Both the position numbers and the translations under genes were made by a program. A stretch of DNA of 49,508 nt, from the NCBI GenBank assembly GCA_021826965.1, contig JAKAYA010000011.1:1-49508 (forward strand), given 5' to 3'. The DNA is from Nitrospirota bacterium (GTDB taxonomy: Bacteria > Nitrospirota > Leptospirillia > Leptospirillales > Leptospirillaceae). Under the pieces are notes generated by a model. That model was not told the origin of the DNA. It was given only the letters and a program-made list of their open reading frames with translations, and did not search any database. Shown here in pieces: positions 8,979 through 18,312 of this stretch (its first letter is position 1; every line of letters starts with the position of its first letter).

Positions 8979-10247
8979 TTGAAAGCGTCTCTCGATCCCG
9001 TCCAGACACTCCATGAAGAACCGGCCGAAGCGGAAGTGGTGAGCCACCGCCTGATGCTTCGTGCAGGCTTGGTGCGAAAACTTGCCGGTGGTGTCTATTC
9101 ATATCTTCCCATGGCCGTTCGGGCCCTTCGGAAAGTCGAGGCCATCATCCGGCAGGAAATGGAAGCCGCCGGGGCGCAGGAGGTTCTTCTTCCGGCGCTC
9201 CAACCTTCCGATCTCTGGGAAAAAACCGACCGCTGGAAAGCCTACGGTCCGGAACTCTTCCGTGTGTCGGACCGGCACGAACGCTCTTTTGCGCTGGGGC
9301 CGACACACGAAGAAGTCATTACGGACCTGGTGTCTCAAATCATCCGCTCTTACCGCCAGCTCCCTTTCCTCGCCTACCAGATACAGACGAAATTCCGGGA
9401 CGAGCGGCGTCCCCGCTTCGGAATGCTCCGGGGGCGCGAATTCATCATGAAGGACGCTTATTCGTTCAGCGCGTCCGAAGCAGACGCCCACCGGATATAT
9501 GCCCGGATGCAGGAGACTTACGCCCGTATCTTCCGGCGACTCGGGCTCGAGCACCGGATGGTCGAGGCGGATTCGGGACTGATTGGTGGAAACCTTTCCC
9601 ACGAATTCATGATCATGGCGGACTCGGGAGAAGACACGGTCATTTCCTGCGAAAAGTGCGTCTGGGCTTCCAATATTGAAAAAGCTCCGGATGCCGAGAT
9701 TTGTCCGGTTTGCGGATCCCCGGTGACAAGCCGGACGGCGATCGAGGTCGGCCACGTTTTCTATCTTGCCCACAAGTACAGCGCCCCGATGGGAGCGAAT
9801 TTCCTGGATGCAGCCGGCAAAGAGATTCCGTTTTTCATGGGCTGTTACGGAATCGGGGTGTCCCGTATTCTCGCGGCTGCCATCGAGCAGTCGCACGACG
9901 GCCAGGGCATCGTCTGGCCGGTGTCCATCGCCCCGTATCGCAATGCCGTCTTGCCATTGGGACCCGGGATGGCAGAGAGGCCGGAAGTTCTTGCCCTGCT
10001 GGATTCCATCGAATCGCTTTGGCCTGGAGAAACCTATTTCGACGATCGGGAAGTCCGTCCGGGAATGAAGTTTCAGGATGCGGACCTGCGTGGATTTCCG
10101 TTTCAGGTCATTCTGGGAGAGCGACATGTCGAAAAGGGGAACGGGGAAGTGAAAATTCGGCGTAGCGGCGAAAGAATTGTTCTCCCCCTGAAAGACATCC
10201 CCGCTCTTTTGTCGGCGCGGGTTCAGGCGATCTTACCGGAGTCTTGA
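8979..10247 (+). CDS. proS: Prolyl-tRNA synthetase, short form without editing insertion
   Basis: Charges tRNA-Pro with proline. Class II motifs are clear: RLMLRAGLVRKL and GGVYSYLP near the start, FRDERRPRFGMLRGREFIMKD (motif 2) and MGCYGIGVSRILAAAIEQ (motif 3). The 422-residue length is about 150 less than E. coli ProRS. The segment between GGNLSHEFM and the IEVGHVF element is only about 45 residues and holds two CxxC pairs (Cys224/227 and Cys242/245) instead of the roughly 180-residue INS domain that removes mischarged alanine. The TTG at 8979 is chosen from AAGGA upstream and from the usual family N-terminus (a short strand before HEEPAEAEV). Confidence 0.95.
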   Translation: MKASLDPVQTLHEEPAEAEVVSHRLMLRAGLVRKLAGGVYSYLPMAVRALRKVEAIIRQEMEAAGAQEVLLPALQPSDLWEKTDRWKAYGPELFRVSDRHERSFALGPTHEEVITDLVSQIIRSYRQLPFLAYQIQTKFRDERRPRFGMLRGREFIMKDAYSFSASEADAHRIYARMQETYARIFRRLGLEHRMVEADSGLIGGNLSHEFMIMADSGEDTVISCEKCVWASNIEKAPDAEICPVCGSPVTSRTAIEVGHVFYLAHKYSAPMGANFLDAAGKEIPFFMGCYGIGVSRILAAAIEQSHDGQGIVWPVSIAPYRNAVLPLGPGMAERPEVLALLDSIESLWPGETYFDDREVRPGMKFQDADLRGFPFQVILGERHVEKGNGEVKIRRSGERIVLPLKDIPALLSARVQAILPES

Positions 10248-10250
10248 CAC

Positions 10251-10754
10251 GTGCAGGAACGCCCGATAGAATCAGCTGTTCTGGAACTCAGGTTCCAGAT
10301 TGACCGAATCCCGGACCAGAGACGTGCGCCGGAACACTCCTTTCGGGTTAGTCTCTCGACCGGAGCCTTTGAAGACTCTTCCCTGAACGGAGAGCCTCTT
10401 CAGATTGAAGGAACGATCAGCCGGCACGGGACAGAAGTCAATATTTTTTCCCGGATCGACTATGCCCTGAATGTTACGTGCGTGCGGTGCCTGGACGTTT
10501 TTTGCGCGCGCGGAACGGTCAGCGAATATGGACATTTTCTGCACCGGAAGCAGGGTGGTGCGACCTATCCCGAGCACGAACAGTACGGAGATAGCGGTCT
10601 GATCGACCTGGTTCCCTGGATCCGGGAAATCGTCCTGATCGACCTCCCGGAATATCCTCTTTGTTCCGAAGATTGTTCTGGATTGTGTCCGGAATGCGGA
10701 GAAAACATCCGGAAAGGTCTTTGTATGTGCCCCGAATCCGAAAAACCGGAATAA
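10251..10754 (+). CDS. yceD: YceD/DUF177 family protein
   Basis: A small protein family found directly upstream of rpmF in many bacteria and linked to 23S rRNA accumulation; its molecular action is not settled. Visible features are the conserved TCVRCLD pair in mid-protein, EIVLIDLPEYPLCSEDCSGLCPECG, and a final CMC, so eight cysteines in all, probably binding metal. The 167-residue length is typical. It starts at a GTG three bases after the proS stop. Confidence 0.88.
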   Translation: MQERPIESAVLELRFQIDRIPDQRRAPEHSFRVSLSTGAFEDSSLNGEPLQIEGTISRHGTEVNIFSRIDYALNVTCVRCLDVFCARGTVSEYGHFLHRKQGGATYPEHEQYGDSGLIDLVPWIREIVLIDLPEYPLCSEDCSGLCPECGENIRKGLCMCPESEKPE

Positions 10755-10797
10755 CGGGAAGCCGACCGGAAATGCGAATAAACAGAAGGAGCTTTTG

Positions 10798-10980
10798 ATG
10801 GCCCATCCAAAAACCAAGATTTCCCGCACTCGCCGGGACAAGAGACGGACTCACAAAAAACTCGTGGCGTCTCCGGCTGTGACCTGTCCGAACTGTGGCA
10901 TGACAAAAAAGCCACACTATGTCTGTCTTTCCTGCGGAATTTATAAAAACCGCACTGTTCTCAGGACCAAAAACGGCTAG
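10798..10980 (+). CDS. rpmF: Large ribosomal subunit protein bL32
   Basis: A 60-residue basic ribosomal protein. The family N-terminus (MAHPKTKISRTRRDKRR) leads to a zinc ribbon with Cys30, Cys33, Cys43 and Cys46, so this is the zinc-binding form. The ATG at 10798 follows AAGGAG; a TTG one codon earlier is ignored. The order yceD-rpmF-plsX-fab is a widely conserved cluster. Confidence 0.97.
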   Translation: MAHPKTKISRTRRDKRRTHKKLVASPAVTCPNCGMTKKPHYVCLSCGIYKNRTVLRTKNG

Positions 10981-10992
10981 TTCTCTCCGCGG

Positions 10993-11988
10993 ATGAAGAT
11001 TGCCATTGATGCCATGGGCGGGGATCTTGGATCGTCGCCCCTTATTCTCGGCGCTTCCGATGCCTATCGGGAGTTTGGCATCGAGCCCACCCTTGTCGGA
11101 GACAAAAACCACCTTGAATCTGCCATACGGGAACTCGGTGTGTCCGGCGTTCCCTTCGAGATTGTGCACGCGCCGGACATGATTTCCATGCACGATGCGG
11201 CGACGGACGTTCGCAAGAAAAAGGGGTCATCCGTCTGGATCGCCTCCGAAATCCTTCGGGACGGTCGCGTGGAGGCGGCGATATCGGCTGGCCATACGGG
11301 TGCGGCCATGGCTTCCGCCCTTCTTGTTCTTGGCCGTCTTCCGGGAGTGGACCGTCCTGCGATTGCAGCTGTTCTGCCCCATCTGACCGGAGCTTTTGTC
11401 CTGGTCGACGCGGGCGCCAATGTCGATTGCAAACCGACCCACCTGCTCCAGTTCGCCAGGATGGGCTTTCTCTATGCCCGTACTGCACTGGCTATCGAGT
11501 CGCCAAGGGTGGCAATTCTTTCCAACGGGGAGGAGGAGACGAAGGGGAACGAACTCGTCCGGGAAACCCACGAGCTCCTGAAGACCTCCGGTTTGCCCTT
11601 CATCGGCAATGTCGAAGGCAAGGACCTCTATCGGGGCAGTGCAGACGTCGTTGTTGTCGACGGATTCGTGGGGAATGTCGTTCTCAAGACCTCGGAAGGA
11701 CTGGCGGAAGCCTTTTTTTCCATGATCCGTCAGGCGGCTTCCTCCACCTTTCTTTCCCGCGTGGGCGGACTGCTGATGAAACCCTCCTTTCGTTCCCTGC
11801 GCAAAAAAACAGACTATGCAGAATATGGGGGAGCCCCCCTTCTGGGCGTAAATGCCCCCTTTTTCATCTGCCATGGTCGTTCGGACCGGCGGGCCATACA
11901 GAGCGCGTTCCGGATCGCCCGGGATGTGGTTCGTCAGAAAACGATTCCTGGCATTGCCCGCGCAATGGCTCCGGAGAAGGCGGGATGA
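10993..11988 (+). CDS. plsX: Phosphate acyltransferase
   Basis: Makes acyl-phosphate from acyl-ACP, feeding membrane lipid synthesis by the PlsX/PlsY route. The N-terminus MKIAIDAMGGDLGSSP, then SAGHTGAAMASA, LVDAGANVDCKP and SNGEEETKGN are all family signatures. The length of 331 residues is normal. The Shine-Dalgarno sequence before the ATG is weak. The gene ends with ATGA overlapping fabH. Confidence 0.96.
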   Translation: MKIAIDAMGGDLGSSPLILGASDAYREFGIEPTLVGDKNHLESAIRELGVSGVPFEIVHAPDMISMHDAATDVRKKKGSSVWIASEILRDGRVEAAISAGHTGAAMASALLVLGRLPGVDRPAIAAVLPHLTGAFVLVDAGANVDCKPTHLLQFARMGFLYARTALAIESPRVAILSNGEEETKGNELVRETHELLKTSGLPFIGNVEGKDLYRGSADVVVVDGFVGNVVLKTSEGLAEAFFSMIRQAASSTFLSRVGGLLMKPSFRSLRKKTDYAEYGGAPLLGVNAPFFICHGRSDRRAIQSAFRIARDVVRQKTIPGIARAMAPEKAG

Positions 11989-13010
11989 ACCCTTTCGAGA
12001 ATGCACGCAGCATCATTCTGGGAACCGGATCCTGTGCTCCGGAAAATGTTGTGACCAATGAAGACATTTCCCGGAGAGTCGAGACCTCCGATTCCTGGAT
12101 CCGGGAACGGACAGGGATTTGCGAACGCAGGGTGGCCTCTGACGGTGAGTCGACTGCCGATCTGGCGCTCGAAGCGGCCCGAAAGGCCCTTCGACATGCC
12201 GGCGTTTCTCCATCGGACCTCGACGGCATCATCGTTGCCACCGCCACCCCGGATCTGACTTTCCCTTCGACCGCTTGTCTCGTTCAGGGAAAACTCGAGA
12301 TTCCGGGAACGTTCGCGTTCGATGTCAATGCGGTGTGTTCGGGATTCATGTATGCTCTGAAGGTCGCCGACAGTATGATTCGTTCCGGCCAAAGCGAAAC
12401 GCTGCTGGTGATCGGTGCCGAAGTCATGAGCCGCTTCGTCGACTGGTCGGACCGCTCCACGTGCATTCTTTTCGGGGATGGCGCCGGTGCGATCGTGCTC
12501 GGGAAGTCCGGGAACGAAAATGCCGCGGGGGTCGGAGCGGTAAGCCTGCACGCGGACGGACGTTACTGGGATTTGATCCACGTTCCGGGGGGAGGGGCCA
12601 GGAGCCCTGTCCGTCCGGGCGAACCCGCGGGAAATGCCTGTACGGTCCGGATGAAAGGGAGCGAAACCTTCCGGATGGCGGTCCGGACCCTGGAAGAATC
12701 CGTACGCGAGGTTCTTAAGGAAGAGGGGATTGGTGTGGACGACGTGGACTGGGTTGTTCCCCACCAGGCGAACATCCGGATTCTCCAGGCTCTGTCGGAG
12801 CGATTGAATATTCCTCTCGAACGCTTCGTGATCAATATCGACCGCTACGGCAATACGTCGGCGGCTTCCATTCCGATGGCGCTGGACGAAGCGGTGCGGG
12901 ACAACCGGATTCGACCAGGACAACGCATCCTTCTGACGGCCTTCGGAAGCGGGGTGACTTGGGGGAGCGGTCTCGTGAACTGGACTCGAAAGTCTGGAGA
13001 AGAACGGTGA
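11985..13010 (+). CDS. fabH: 3-oxoacyl-ACP synthase III
   Basis: Starts fatty acid chains by condensing an acyl-CoA, usually acetyl-CoA, with malonyl-ACP. The catalytic triad is visible: Cys118 in DVNAVCSGF, His260 in VVPHQANIRI and Asn290 in RYGNTSAAS. The 341-residue product begins at an ATG overlapping the plsX stop. The open frame extends far upstream inside plsX, but that part is a shadow. It also overlaps fabD by four bases. Confidence 0.97.
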   Translation: MNPFENARSIILGTGSCAPENVVTNEDISRRVETSDSWIRERTGICERRVASDGESTADLALEAARKALRHAGVSPSDLDGIIVATATPDLTFPSTACLVQGKLEIPGTFAFDVNAVCSGFMYALKVADSMIRSGQSETLLVIGAEVMSRFVDWSDRSTCILFGDGAGAIVLGKSGNENAAGVGAVSLHADGRYWDLIHVPGGGARSPVRPGEPAGNACTVRMKGSETFRMAVRTLEESVREVLKEEGIGVDDVDWVVPHQANIRILQALSERLNIPLERFVINIDRYGNTSAASIPMALDEAVRDNRIRPGQRILLTAFGSGVTWGSGLVNWTRKSGEER

Positions 13011-13951
13011 CAGAGATGCGTGCCGGCGGAAAAGTGGCCTGGATTTTTCCGGGACAGGGCTCCCAGTATCGTGGGATGCTTCGGTTGGTGGAAGGTTCCG
13101 AAGACCAGGTCCGCCTCGATGAAGCTTCCGAGATCCTTGGGTACCCCGTACGGAAACTCCTGGGAGAGGATCCGGACAACCGCCTCGACCAGACCGAATG
13201 GACGCAGCCGGCCCTCCTGCTCGTCAGTGTGCTGATGGCGGAAAGAAAAATGCGGGAAGGTTTTTCCCGGCCGGATTATTTTCTCGGGCATTCCCTTGGA
13301 GAGTATTCGGCGCTGGTCATGGCAGGAAGCCTTTCTTTCGGGGAAGCGCTCCACGCTGTTCATCTCCGGGGAAAAGCCATGCAGGGGGCTGTACCGGAAG
13401 GCGCCGGACTGATGGCGGCCGTTCTTGGCCTCGATCGCGAAGCCTTGCAGGAAGTCCTGAAAGAAATGCCACCTCCCGGACCGGGAGAATTTGCCGGCAT
13501 GGCCAACATCAATAGTCCCGGACAGATCGTGATCGCCGGATCCCGCTCCCGCGTGCAGGCGGCCATCGAGGCGATCAAGGCTGCCGGAGCCCGGAAAGTC
13601 ATCCCTCTGGCTGTTTCCGTCCCCTCTCATACCCCGCTCATGGAGCCGGCTGCGAAGGAGATGCGGAGAGTTCTGGAAGAAATTGCATGGAAGCGGCCTG
13701 TCTCTCCGGTCGTTTCCAATGCGACGGCGACCGCGTCCAGCGATCCGGAGGATCTCAAGGAAAAGCTTCTGCGGCAGATCGTTTCTCCTGTCCTTTGGGA
13801 GGATTCCGTTCGGGAAACTCTCCGTCTCGGTGTGGACCGGTTCATCGAAATGGGGCCGGGGTCTGTCCTGTCAGGTCTTGGAAGACGGATATCCGACAGC
13901 GTCCGATGGGAGTCGACAGACGCTACGGGAAAGGCAGGGGAAAAAGGATGA
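13007..13951 (+). CDS. fabD: Malonyl-CoA-ACP transacylase
   Basis: Transfers malonyl from CoA to ACP for type II fatty acid synthesis. FPGQGSQYRGM lies near the N-terminus and the nucleophile Ser96 is in GHSLGEYSAL. The motif SVPSHTPLMEPA carries the catalytic His. The 314-residue length is standard. The GTG at 13007 overlaps the fabH stop and has GGAGAAGAA before it; an ATG three codons later is possible. It overlaps fabG by ATGA. Confidence 0.96.
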   Translation: MTEMRAGGKVAWIFPGQGSQYRGMLRLVEGSEDQVRLDEASEILGYPVRKLLGEDPDNRLDQTEWTQPALLLVSVLMAERKMREGFSRPDYFLGHSLGEYSALVMAGSLSFGEALHAVHLRGKAMQGAVPEGAGLMAAVLGLDREALQEVLKEMPPPGPGEFAGMANINSPGQIVIAGSRSRVQAAIEAIKAAGARKVIPLAVSVPSHTPLMEPAAKEMRRVLEEIAWKRPVSPVVSNATATASSDPEDLKEKLLRQIVSPVLWEDSVRETLRLGVDRFIEMGPGSVLSGLGRRISDSVRWESTDATGKAGEKG

Positions 13952-14703
13952 CGAATTTCGCGTCCGGCCGGCTTGAAGGCCAGGTTGCTCTCGTGACCGG
14001 GGCATCGCGGGGAATCGGGCGCACCATCGCCGACAGCCTCCTGTCGGAAGGTGCCCAGGTCTGGTATGGTGTACGGAACGTGACGGCCGAAATGGAAAAG
14101 GTCCAGTCCGGTTCGGGCAATAAAGCGATTTTCATACCACTGGACGTGGCCGATGGAAAGTCCATTGAAAATGGTTTGGATGCTCTCTTGAATCGTTCAG
14201 GGCGCATTGATATTCTGGTGAACAATGCGGGAATCGTGCGTGATGGACTGATGGTCCGGATGAAGGACGAGGATTTCATGGATGTCATCGGGACGAACCT
14301 TTTTGGAGCCTTTCGTCTGATGCGATCAGCGGTCAAAGTCATGATGAAGCAGCGATATGGCCGGATCGTCTCGATCTCTTCCGTGGTCGGCACCACGGGG
14401 AACGCCGGTCAGGCGAACTATGCGGCTTCCAAGGGAGGACTGGTGGCCATGTCCAAGAGCCTTGCCCTGGAAGTCGCATCCCGGGGGATTACCGTCAATG
14501 TCGTGGCCCCCGGGTTTATCGAGACAGACATGACCGATGTCCTCCCCGAAAAGATCCGGGAAAAGGCGCTCGAAAATATTCCGGTGGGGCGGTTCGGCAA
14601 GGCCGAGGAAATTGCTTCTGCCGTCCGCTACCTTGTATCCCGTGAAGCGGGATTTGTGACGGGCCAGACACTTCATGTGAATGGAGGAATGGCGCTCGTC
14701 TGA
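13948..14703 (+). CDS. fabG: 3-oxoacyl-ACP reductase
   Basis: NADPH-dependent short-chain dehydrogenase reducing beta-ketoacyl-ACP in the elongation cycle. The cofactor motif VTGASRGIG is near residue 17, NNAG in mid-domain, the catalytic Ser in SISSVVG, and Tyr158/Lys162 in [19 protein letters not shown] is typical of FabG. The product is 251 residues. The ATG overlaps the fabD stop. Confidence 0.96.
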   Translation: MTNFASGRLEGQVALVTGASRGIGRTIADSLLSEGAQVWYGVRNVTAEMEKVQSGSGNKAIFIPLDVADGKSIENGLDALLNRSGRIDILVNNAGIVRDGLMVRMKDEDFMDVIGTNLFGAFRLMRSAVKVMMKQRYGRIVSISSVVGTTGNAGQANYAASKGGLVAMSKSLALEVASRGITVNVVAPGFIETDMTDVLPEKIREKALENIPVGRFGKAEEIASAVRYLVSREAGFVTGQTLHVNGGMALV

Positions 14704-14783
14704 TATCGAGGGAGTTGAAGGGCCTGACCCGCCCGATTCCCGTTCTGAACAGGGTCTGGATGTATATGGAGGAAGGTTTCTGT

Positions 14784-15014
14784 ATGGCTATTGAGGAGCG
14801 CGTCAAAAAGATCATTGCGGAACAGTTGGGCGTCGAGGATGAGGAAGTCAATCCGGAGTCCCGTTTTGTGGAAGACCTGGGAGCCGATTCTCTCGATACG
14901 GTCGAACTGGTCATGGCCCTGGAAGAAGAGTTCGGGATCGAGATTCCCGACGAAGACGCCGAAAAGATTGCCACCGTTCAGAACGCCATCGACTATATCA
15001 GCGAGCGTGTTTGA
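14784..15014 (+). CDS. acpP: Acyl carrier protein
   Basis: A 76-residue acidic carrier. Phosphopantetheine is attached at Ser36 in [10 protein letters not shown]. The ATG at 14784 follows GGAGGAAGG, and the 80-base gap after fabG leaves room for its own translation signal, as is usual for this highly expressed gene. An in-frame start at 14715 would add an unrelated tail. The stop and the fabF start share one base (TGATG). Confidence 0.97.
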   Translation: MAIEERVKKIIAEQLGVEDEEVNPESRFVEDLGADSLDTVELVMALEEEFGIEIPDEDAEKIATVQNAIDYISERV

Positions 15015-16273
15015 TGGTTCCCGCCCCGCAGTCACCCCGAAGAGTTGTCGTGACAGGGGTGGGGATGGTGACCCCTCTCGGGAACTCTGCCGGAGAGACC
15101 TGGAAAAATCTTCTGGCCGGGAAGTCCGGCGTCGGGCCGATCACCCGTTTTGACACGACCGGGTTCCCCGTCACGATCGGGGCCGAGGTCAAGGGTTTCG
15201 ACCCCGCACAGTGGATGGACCGCAAGGACGTCAAGAAAATGGACACGTTCATCCATTATGCTCTGGCGGCAGCAAAAATGGCCGTTGAAGACGCCAGGCT
15301 CACCATTGATGTTTCCAACAGGAACATGGTGGGTGTTTATGTCGGAAGTGGTATCGGGGGTCTCCCGGGAATCGAATTTTACCACCAGGCTTTGATGGAA
15401 GGGGGACCCCGAAAGGTTTCCCCTTTTTTTATTCCCATGGTCATCATCAATCTCGCCTCCGGACAGATCGCCATCCACCTGGGGGCCCGGGGACCCAATT
15501 CCTGCGCGGTCAGCGCCTGCGCCACCGGGACGCATTGCATCGGCGACGCCTACCACATGATACGACGGGGAGATGCCGACGTCATGATCGCCGGCGGCAG
15601 CGAGTCCGCCATGTCGGATCTGACGGTGGCGGGATTCGCCTCTGCCAGGGCTCTTTCTTCCCGAAATGAGGACCCGTCCAAAGCCAGCCGGCCTTTCGAC
15701 CGGGACCGGGACGGCTTCGTTCTGGGGGAGGGGGCTGGTATTGTGATCCTGGAAGAATACGAAGCCGCGCGCGCGCGGGGGGCAACCCTTTATGGAGAGA
15801 TTCTGGGGTATGGTCTGACCGGCGACGGTTTTCACATCACCTCTCCGCCGGAAGATGCCGAAGGGGCGGTCCGGTGCATGGAAATGGCCATTCGGCATGC
15901 GGGTATTCCGAAGGAAAGCATCGGCCACATCAACGCTCATGCCACATCCACATTTGCCGACAAGCTGGAAACCTTGGCGATCCGGACGGTCTTTGGTCAG
16001 CATGCCAACAAGATCGCGGTCAGCGGCACGAAGTCGATGACCGGACACTTGCTGGGGGGAGCCGGAGGCGTGGAGACCATCTTTTCACTCCTGGCGCTCC
16101 GTGACGGTATGGTGCCGCCCACGATCAATCTGGAGAACCCCGACGAAGGCTGTGATCTCGATTATGTCCGGGAAGGCGCCCGACCGGTCCGCCTGCAGGC
16201 GGTGTTGAAGAATTCTTTTGGCTTTGGGGGAACCAATGCCTCCCTCGTCATCGGGAAAGCGCCGGTCGGCTGA
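15014..16273 (+). CDS. fabF: 3-oxoacyl-ACP synthase II
   Basis: Condensing enzyme of chain elongation. The catalytic residues are Cys169 (SACATGTH), His309 (NAHATSTFADKLE) and His345 (MTGHLLGGAGG). The family usually has NAHGTST, so the Ala here is a small variation. The 419-residue product starts at the ATG sharing a base with the acpP stop; a TTG one codon earlier is less likely. It completes the plsX-fabHDG-acpP-fabF set. No fabI, fabZ or acc genes are in the window. Confidence 0.97.
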   Translation: MVPAPQSPRRVVVTGVGMVTPLGNSAGETWKNLLAGKSGVGPITRFDTTGFPVTIGAEVKGFDPAQWMDRKDVKKMDTFIHYALAAAKMAVEDARLTIDVSNRNMVGVYVGSGIGGLPGIEFYHQALMEGGPRKVSPFFIPMVIINLASGQIAIHLGARGPNSCAVSACATGTHCIGDAYHMIRRGDADVMIAGGSESAMSDLTVAGFASARALSSRNEDPSKASRPFDRDRDGFVLGEGAGIVILEEYEAARARGATLYGEILGYGLTGDGFHITSPPEDAEGAVRCMEMAIRHAGIPKESIGHINAHATSTFADKLETLAIRTVFGQHANKIAVSGTKSMTGHLLGGAGGVETIFSLLALRDGMVPPTINLENPDEGCDLDYVREGARPVRLQAVLKNSFGFGGTNASLVIGKAPVG

Positions 16274-16354
16274 TGTTTTGTCTGAACGATTGATTTGCAT
16301 TGTCTTACGGGGGCAGGAGATCGGTGTTTTCAGAACCGGGATTCCTGACAGTCC

Positions 16355-17110
16355 ATGATTCCTAGAGTAAAGCCCTTTCGTGACCTCTCGGAACTTGAAG
16401 ACCTTCTGCGCTACAAGTTCCGGAAGATCGATCTTCTCGAAGAAGCCACCACGCACAAATCCTTCATGAATGAAGGCCGCCGCTTTGGTGTCACCCAGAA
16501 CAACGAACGACTGGAGTTCCTGGGAGACACCGTTCTGGGCCTCATCGTCGCCGAATATCTGATGGTCACCCATCCGAAATACCCCGAAGGCGTTCTTTCC
16601 AAGTTCAAGGGGCGTGTTGTTTCCGAACCGACGCTGGCTTTGGTTTCCCGCTCCCTGGGAATCGGCGGGTTTCTTCTGATCGGAAAAGGCGAGGAACTGA
16701 CGCAGGGACGCGAAAAAAGCTCCCTTCTGGCGGACGCGATGGAAGCGATCATTGCGGCCATCTATCTTGACGGTGGACTCGATGCCGCCCGTACCTTCAT
16801 TATCGGTCATTTCCGGACGGTGATCGAACAGACGGTCCATGAAGATTCCATTCAGGATTATAAAACGGATCTTCAGGAGTATTGCCAGCGAGAACTCGAA
16901 ACGCTTCCTGTCTATCAGGTGATGGACCAGAGGGGACCGGACCATCAGAAAGAATTTGATGTGGCGGTTCTCATCCGGGGAAAGGTGTACGGGGAAGGTT
17001 CCGGCCGATCGAAGAAAGAGGCTGAACAGAAAGCGGCCAAAGATGCGCTTTCACGACTGGCGCGCACTTCGCGCGACGTTTCTCCTCCCGGAAAAAAGAC
17101 GCCGGGATAA
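16355..17110 (+). CDS. rnc: Ribonuclease III
   Basis: Double-strand-specific RNase for rRNA and mRNA processing. The catalytic signature NNERLEFLGDTVLG lies near residue 50, with the downstream acidic residues in LLADAMEAIIAAIYLDGG. A C-terminal dsRNA-binding domain begins about residue 170 (DYKTDLQEYCQRE, ending GSGRSKKEAEQKAAKDAL). The product is 251 residues. It follows fabF after 81 bases, an order shared with many bacteria, and is the last gene of the run. Confidence 0.96.
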   Translation: MIPRVKPFRDLSELEDLLRYKFRKIDLLEEATTHKSFMNEGRRFGVTQNNERLEFLGDTVLGLIVAEYLMVTHPKYPEGVLSKFKGRVVSEPTLALVSRSLGIGGFLLIGKGEELTQGREKSSLLADAMEAIIAAIYLDGGLDAARTFIIGHFRTVIEQTVHEDSIQDYKTDLQEYCQRELETLPVYQVMDQRGPDHQKEFDVAVLIRGKVYGEGSGRSKKEAEQKAAKDALSRLARTSRDVSPPGKKTPG

Positions 17111-17118
17111 GGCGTCTT
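17092..17118 (-). terminator. Intrinsic terminator of the minus-strand barrel gene
   Basis: An 8-bp perfect stem (AAGACGCC, 17096-17103, with GGCGTCTT, 17111-17118) has a 7-base loop. Read on the minus strand it is followed by a T run, so it best ends the barrel gene that stops at 17149. The left arm lies inside the last codons of rnc. It may also slow plus-strand transcription from rnc. Confidence 0.7.
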
Positions 17119-17148
17119 CCGCACGTTCCGAAAAGGAATTCCCGGAGA

Positions 17149-18297
17149 TTACATCCAGCCAAAAGCTACCTGCAAGGAAAGGATGTGGTTGGGGTTTTGC
17201 CCCGGCACCACGCCCGCTTCTTCCGTATAATAACTCCCGTTGATCTCGAACGCCCATAGATCCAGTCCGAACCCGACAGTCGGGTACCCTTCGTAGATGC
17301 CGGCGGACAACGTCAGGATAGCGGGAAACTGGTACTGGATACCCGCATGGGTATGCAGCCAGAGGGAGTTTCCCGTGTAATAGAGATAGTTGGTGACATC
17401 GTCGTAATCGATATCCACGAGGAGCCTCCCGAACCCGACATCCGGATCGATGCCCACGCCGGCATTGATGATCTGGGGAAGCGAGCCGGCTTGTCCGAAC
17501 GACGCCGTCCCGATGTTTTCGACCGAAGCGCCGATCGTGGGGTTCAGGGGCAGGTCGAAGTGGTAGATGGCGCCGACGTTCCCCAGAATTCCCAGACCGT
17601 GTGTGAGATTCGAATTGATGGTGGACTGGAGATTTGATGCCTGGGCGACCGACAACTGGGGGATATCGACGAACATCTGGTTCAATCCCATCAGCGTGCC
17701 GCCGATCTGGAGGTGGTGGTTGAAGAAGCCCATGGCGCCGGAGATGACGATACCGGTGTCCGACAGCGCCGCGAGCGAGGCCAAGTTGTTGGTCGAAGCA
17801 TTAGCGGCGGGAATTCCGAGCATCTGGTTGTTGGTCAAAAGACCGATGGAAAAATCATGCGTCGTGTAGTTGGAGTAGTCGCCGACACGGGCGTAGAACG
17901 ACTGGTTGGCCACCGAGTTGAACGTGTTGACGTAAGCCGAGTCCTGGGCGGTGCCGGAAAGCTGGCTGTCGCTCTGCATGTTGTTGTAGAGCGTGAAGAG
18001 TCCCGGATAGGTTGCGTCTGTCGAAACGTTCAGAATCTTGAAGGATGAGTCCTGGATGTTGTCCAGCCCCGCCGGATTATAGAACACCGCGTTTTCGTCA
18101 TCCGCGACGGCCGTGAACGCTCCGCCCATTCCGAGCGGCATGACGCCCTGGTAGAGCAACGGGAATTGCTGAAAAAGGGCTGTTCCGGCAATCCCGCTCG
18201 GGCCAGCAGACCAGGCCCGGCAAGGTGCGAGGAAAAGTATTGTCCCGACAACCAGAGGGGCGATCGCTCGGGAAAAAACTGGATGAATGTTTCTCAT
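17149..18297 (-). CDS. Outer-membrane beta-barrel protein, PorV/UPF0164-like
   Basis: A 382-residue protein with a signal peptide (hydrophobic residues about 10-27, then the likely cleavage site AWSA). The conserved PLGMGGAFTAVADDENAVFYNPAGL after cleavage is the hallmark of FadL/PorV/UPF0164-type barrels. Alternating strands with aromatic residues follow up to a short C-terminus ending LQVAFGWM, a typical last strand. GGGAG stands before the ATG. It is 15 bases downstream of the lipoprotein gene and probably co-transcribed with it. Its cargo or partner cannot be told from sequence. Confidence 0.75.
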   Translation of the reverse strand: MRNIHPVFSRAIAPLVVGTILFLAPCRAWSAGPSGIAGTALFQQFPLLYQGVMPLGMGGAFTAVADDENAVFYNPAGLDNIQDSSFKILNVSTDATYPGLFTLYNNMQSDSQLSGTAQDSAYVNTFNSVANQSFYARVGDYSNYTTHDFSIGLLTNNQMLGIPAANASTNNLASLAALSDTGIVISGAMGFFNHHLQIGGTLMGLNQMFVDIPQLSVAQASNLQSTINSNLTHGLGILGNVGAIYHFDLPLNPTIGASVENIGTASFGQAGSLPQIINAGVGIDPDVGFGRLLVDIDYDDVTNYLYYTGNSLWLHTHAGIQYQFPAILTLSAGIYEGYPTVGFGLDLWAFEINGSYYTEEAGVVPGQNPNHILSLQVAFGWM

Positions 18298-18312
18298 GTA
18301 AAAGTCTCCCGC

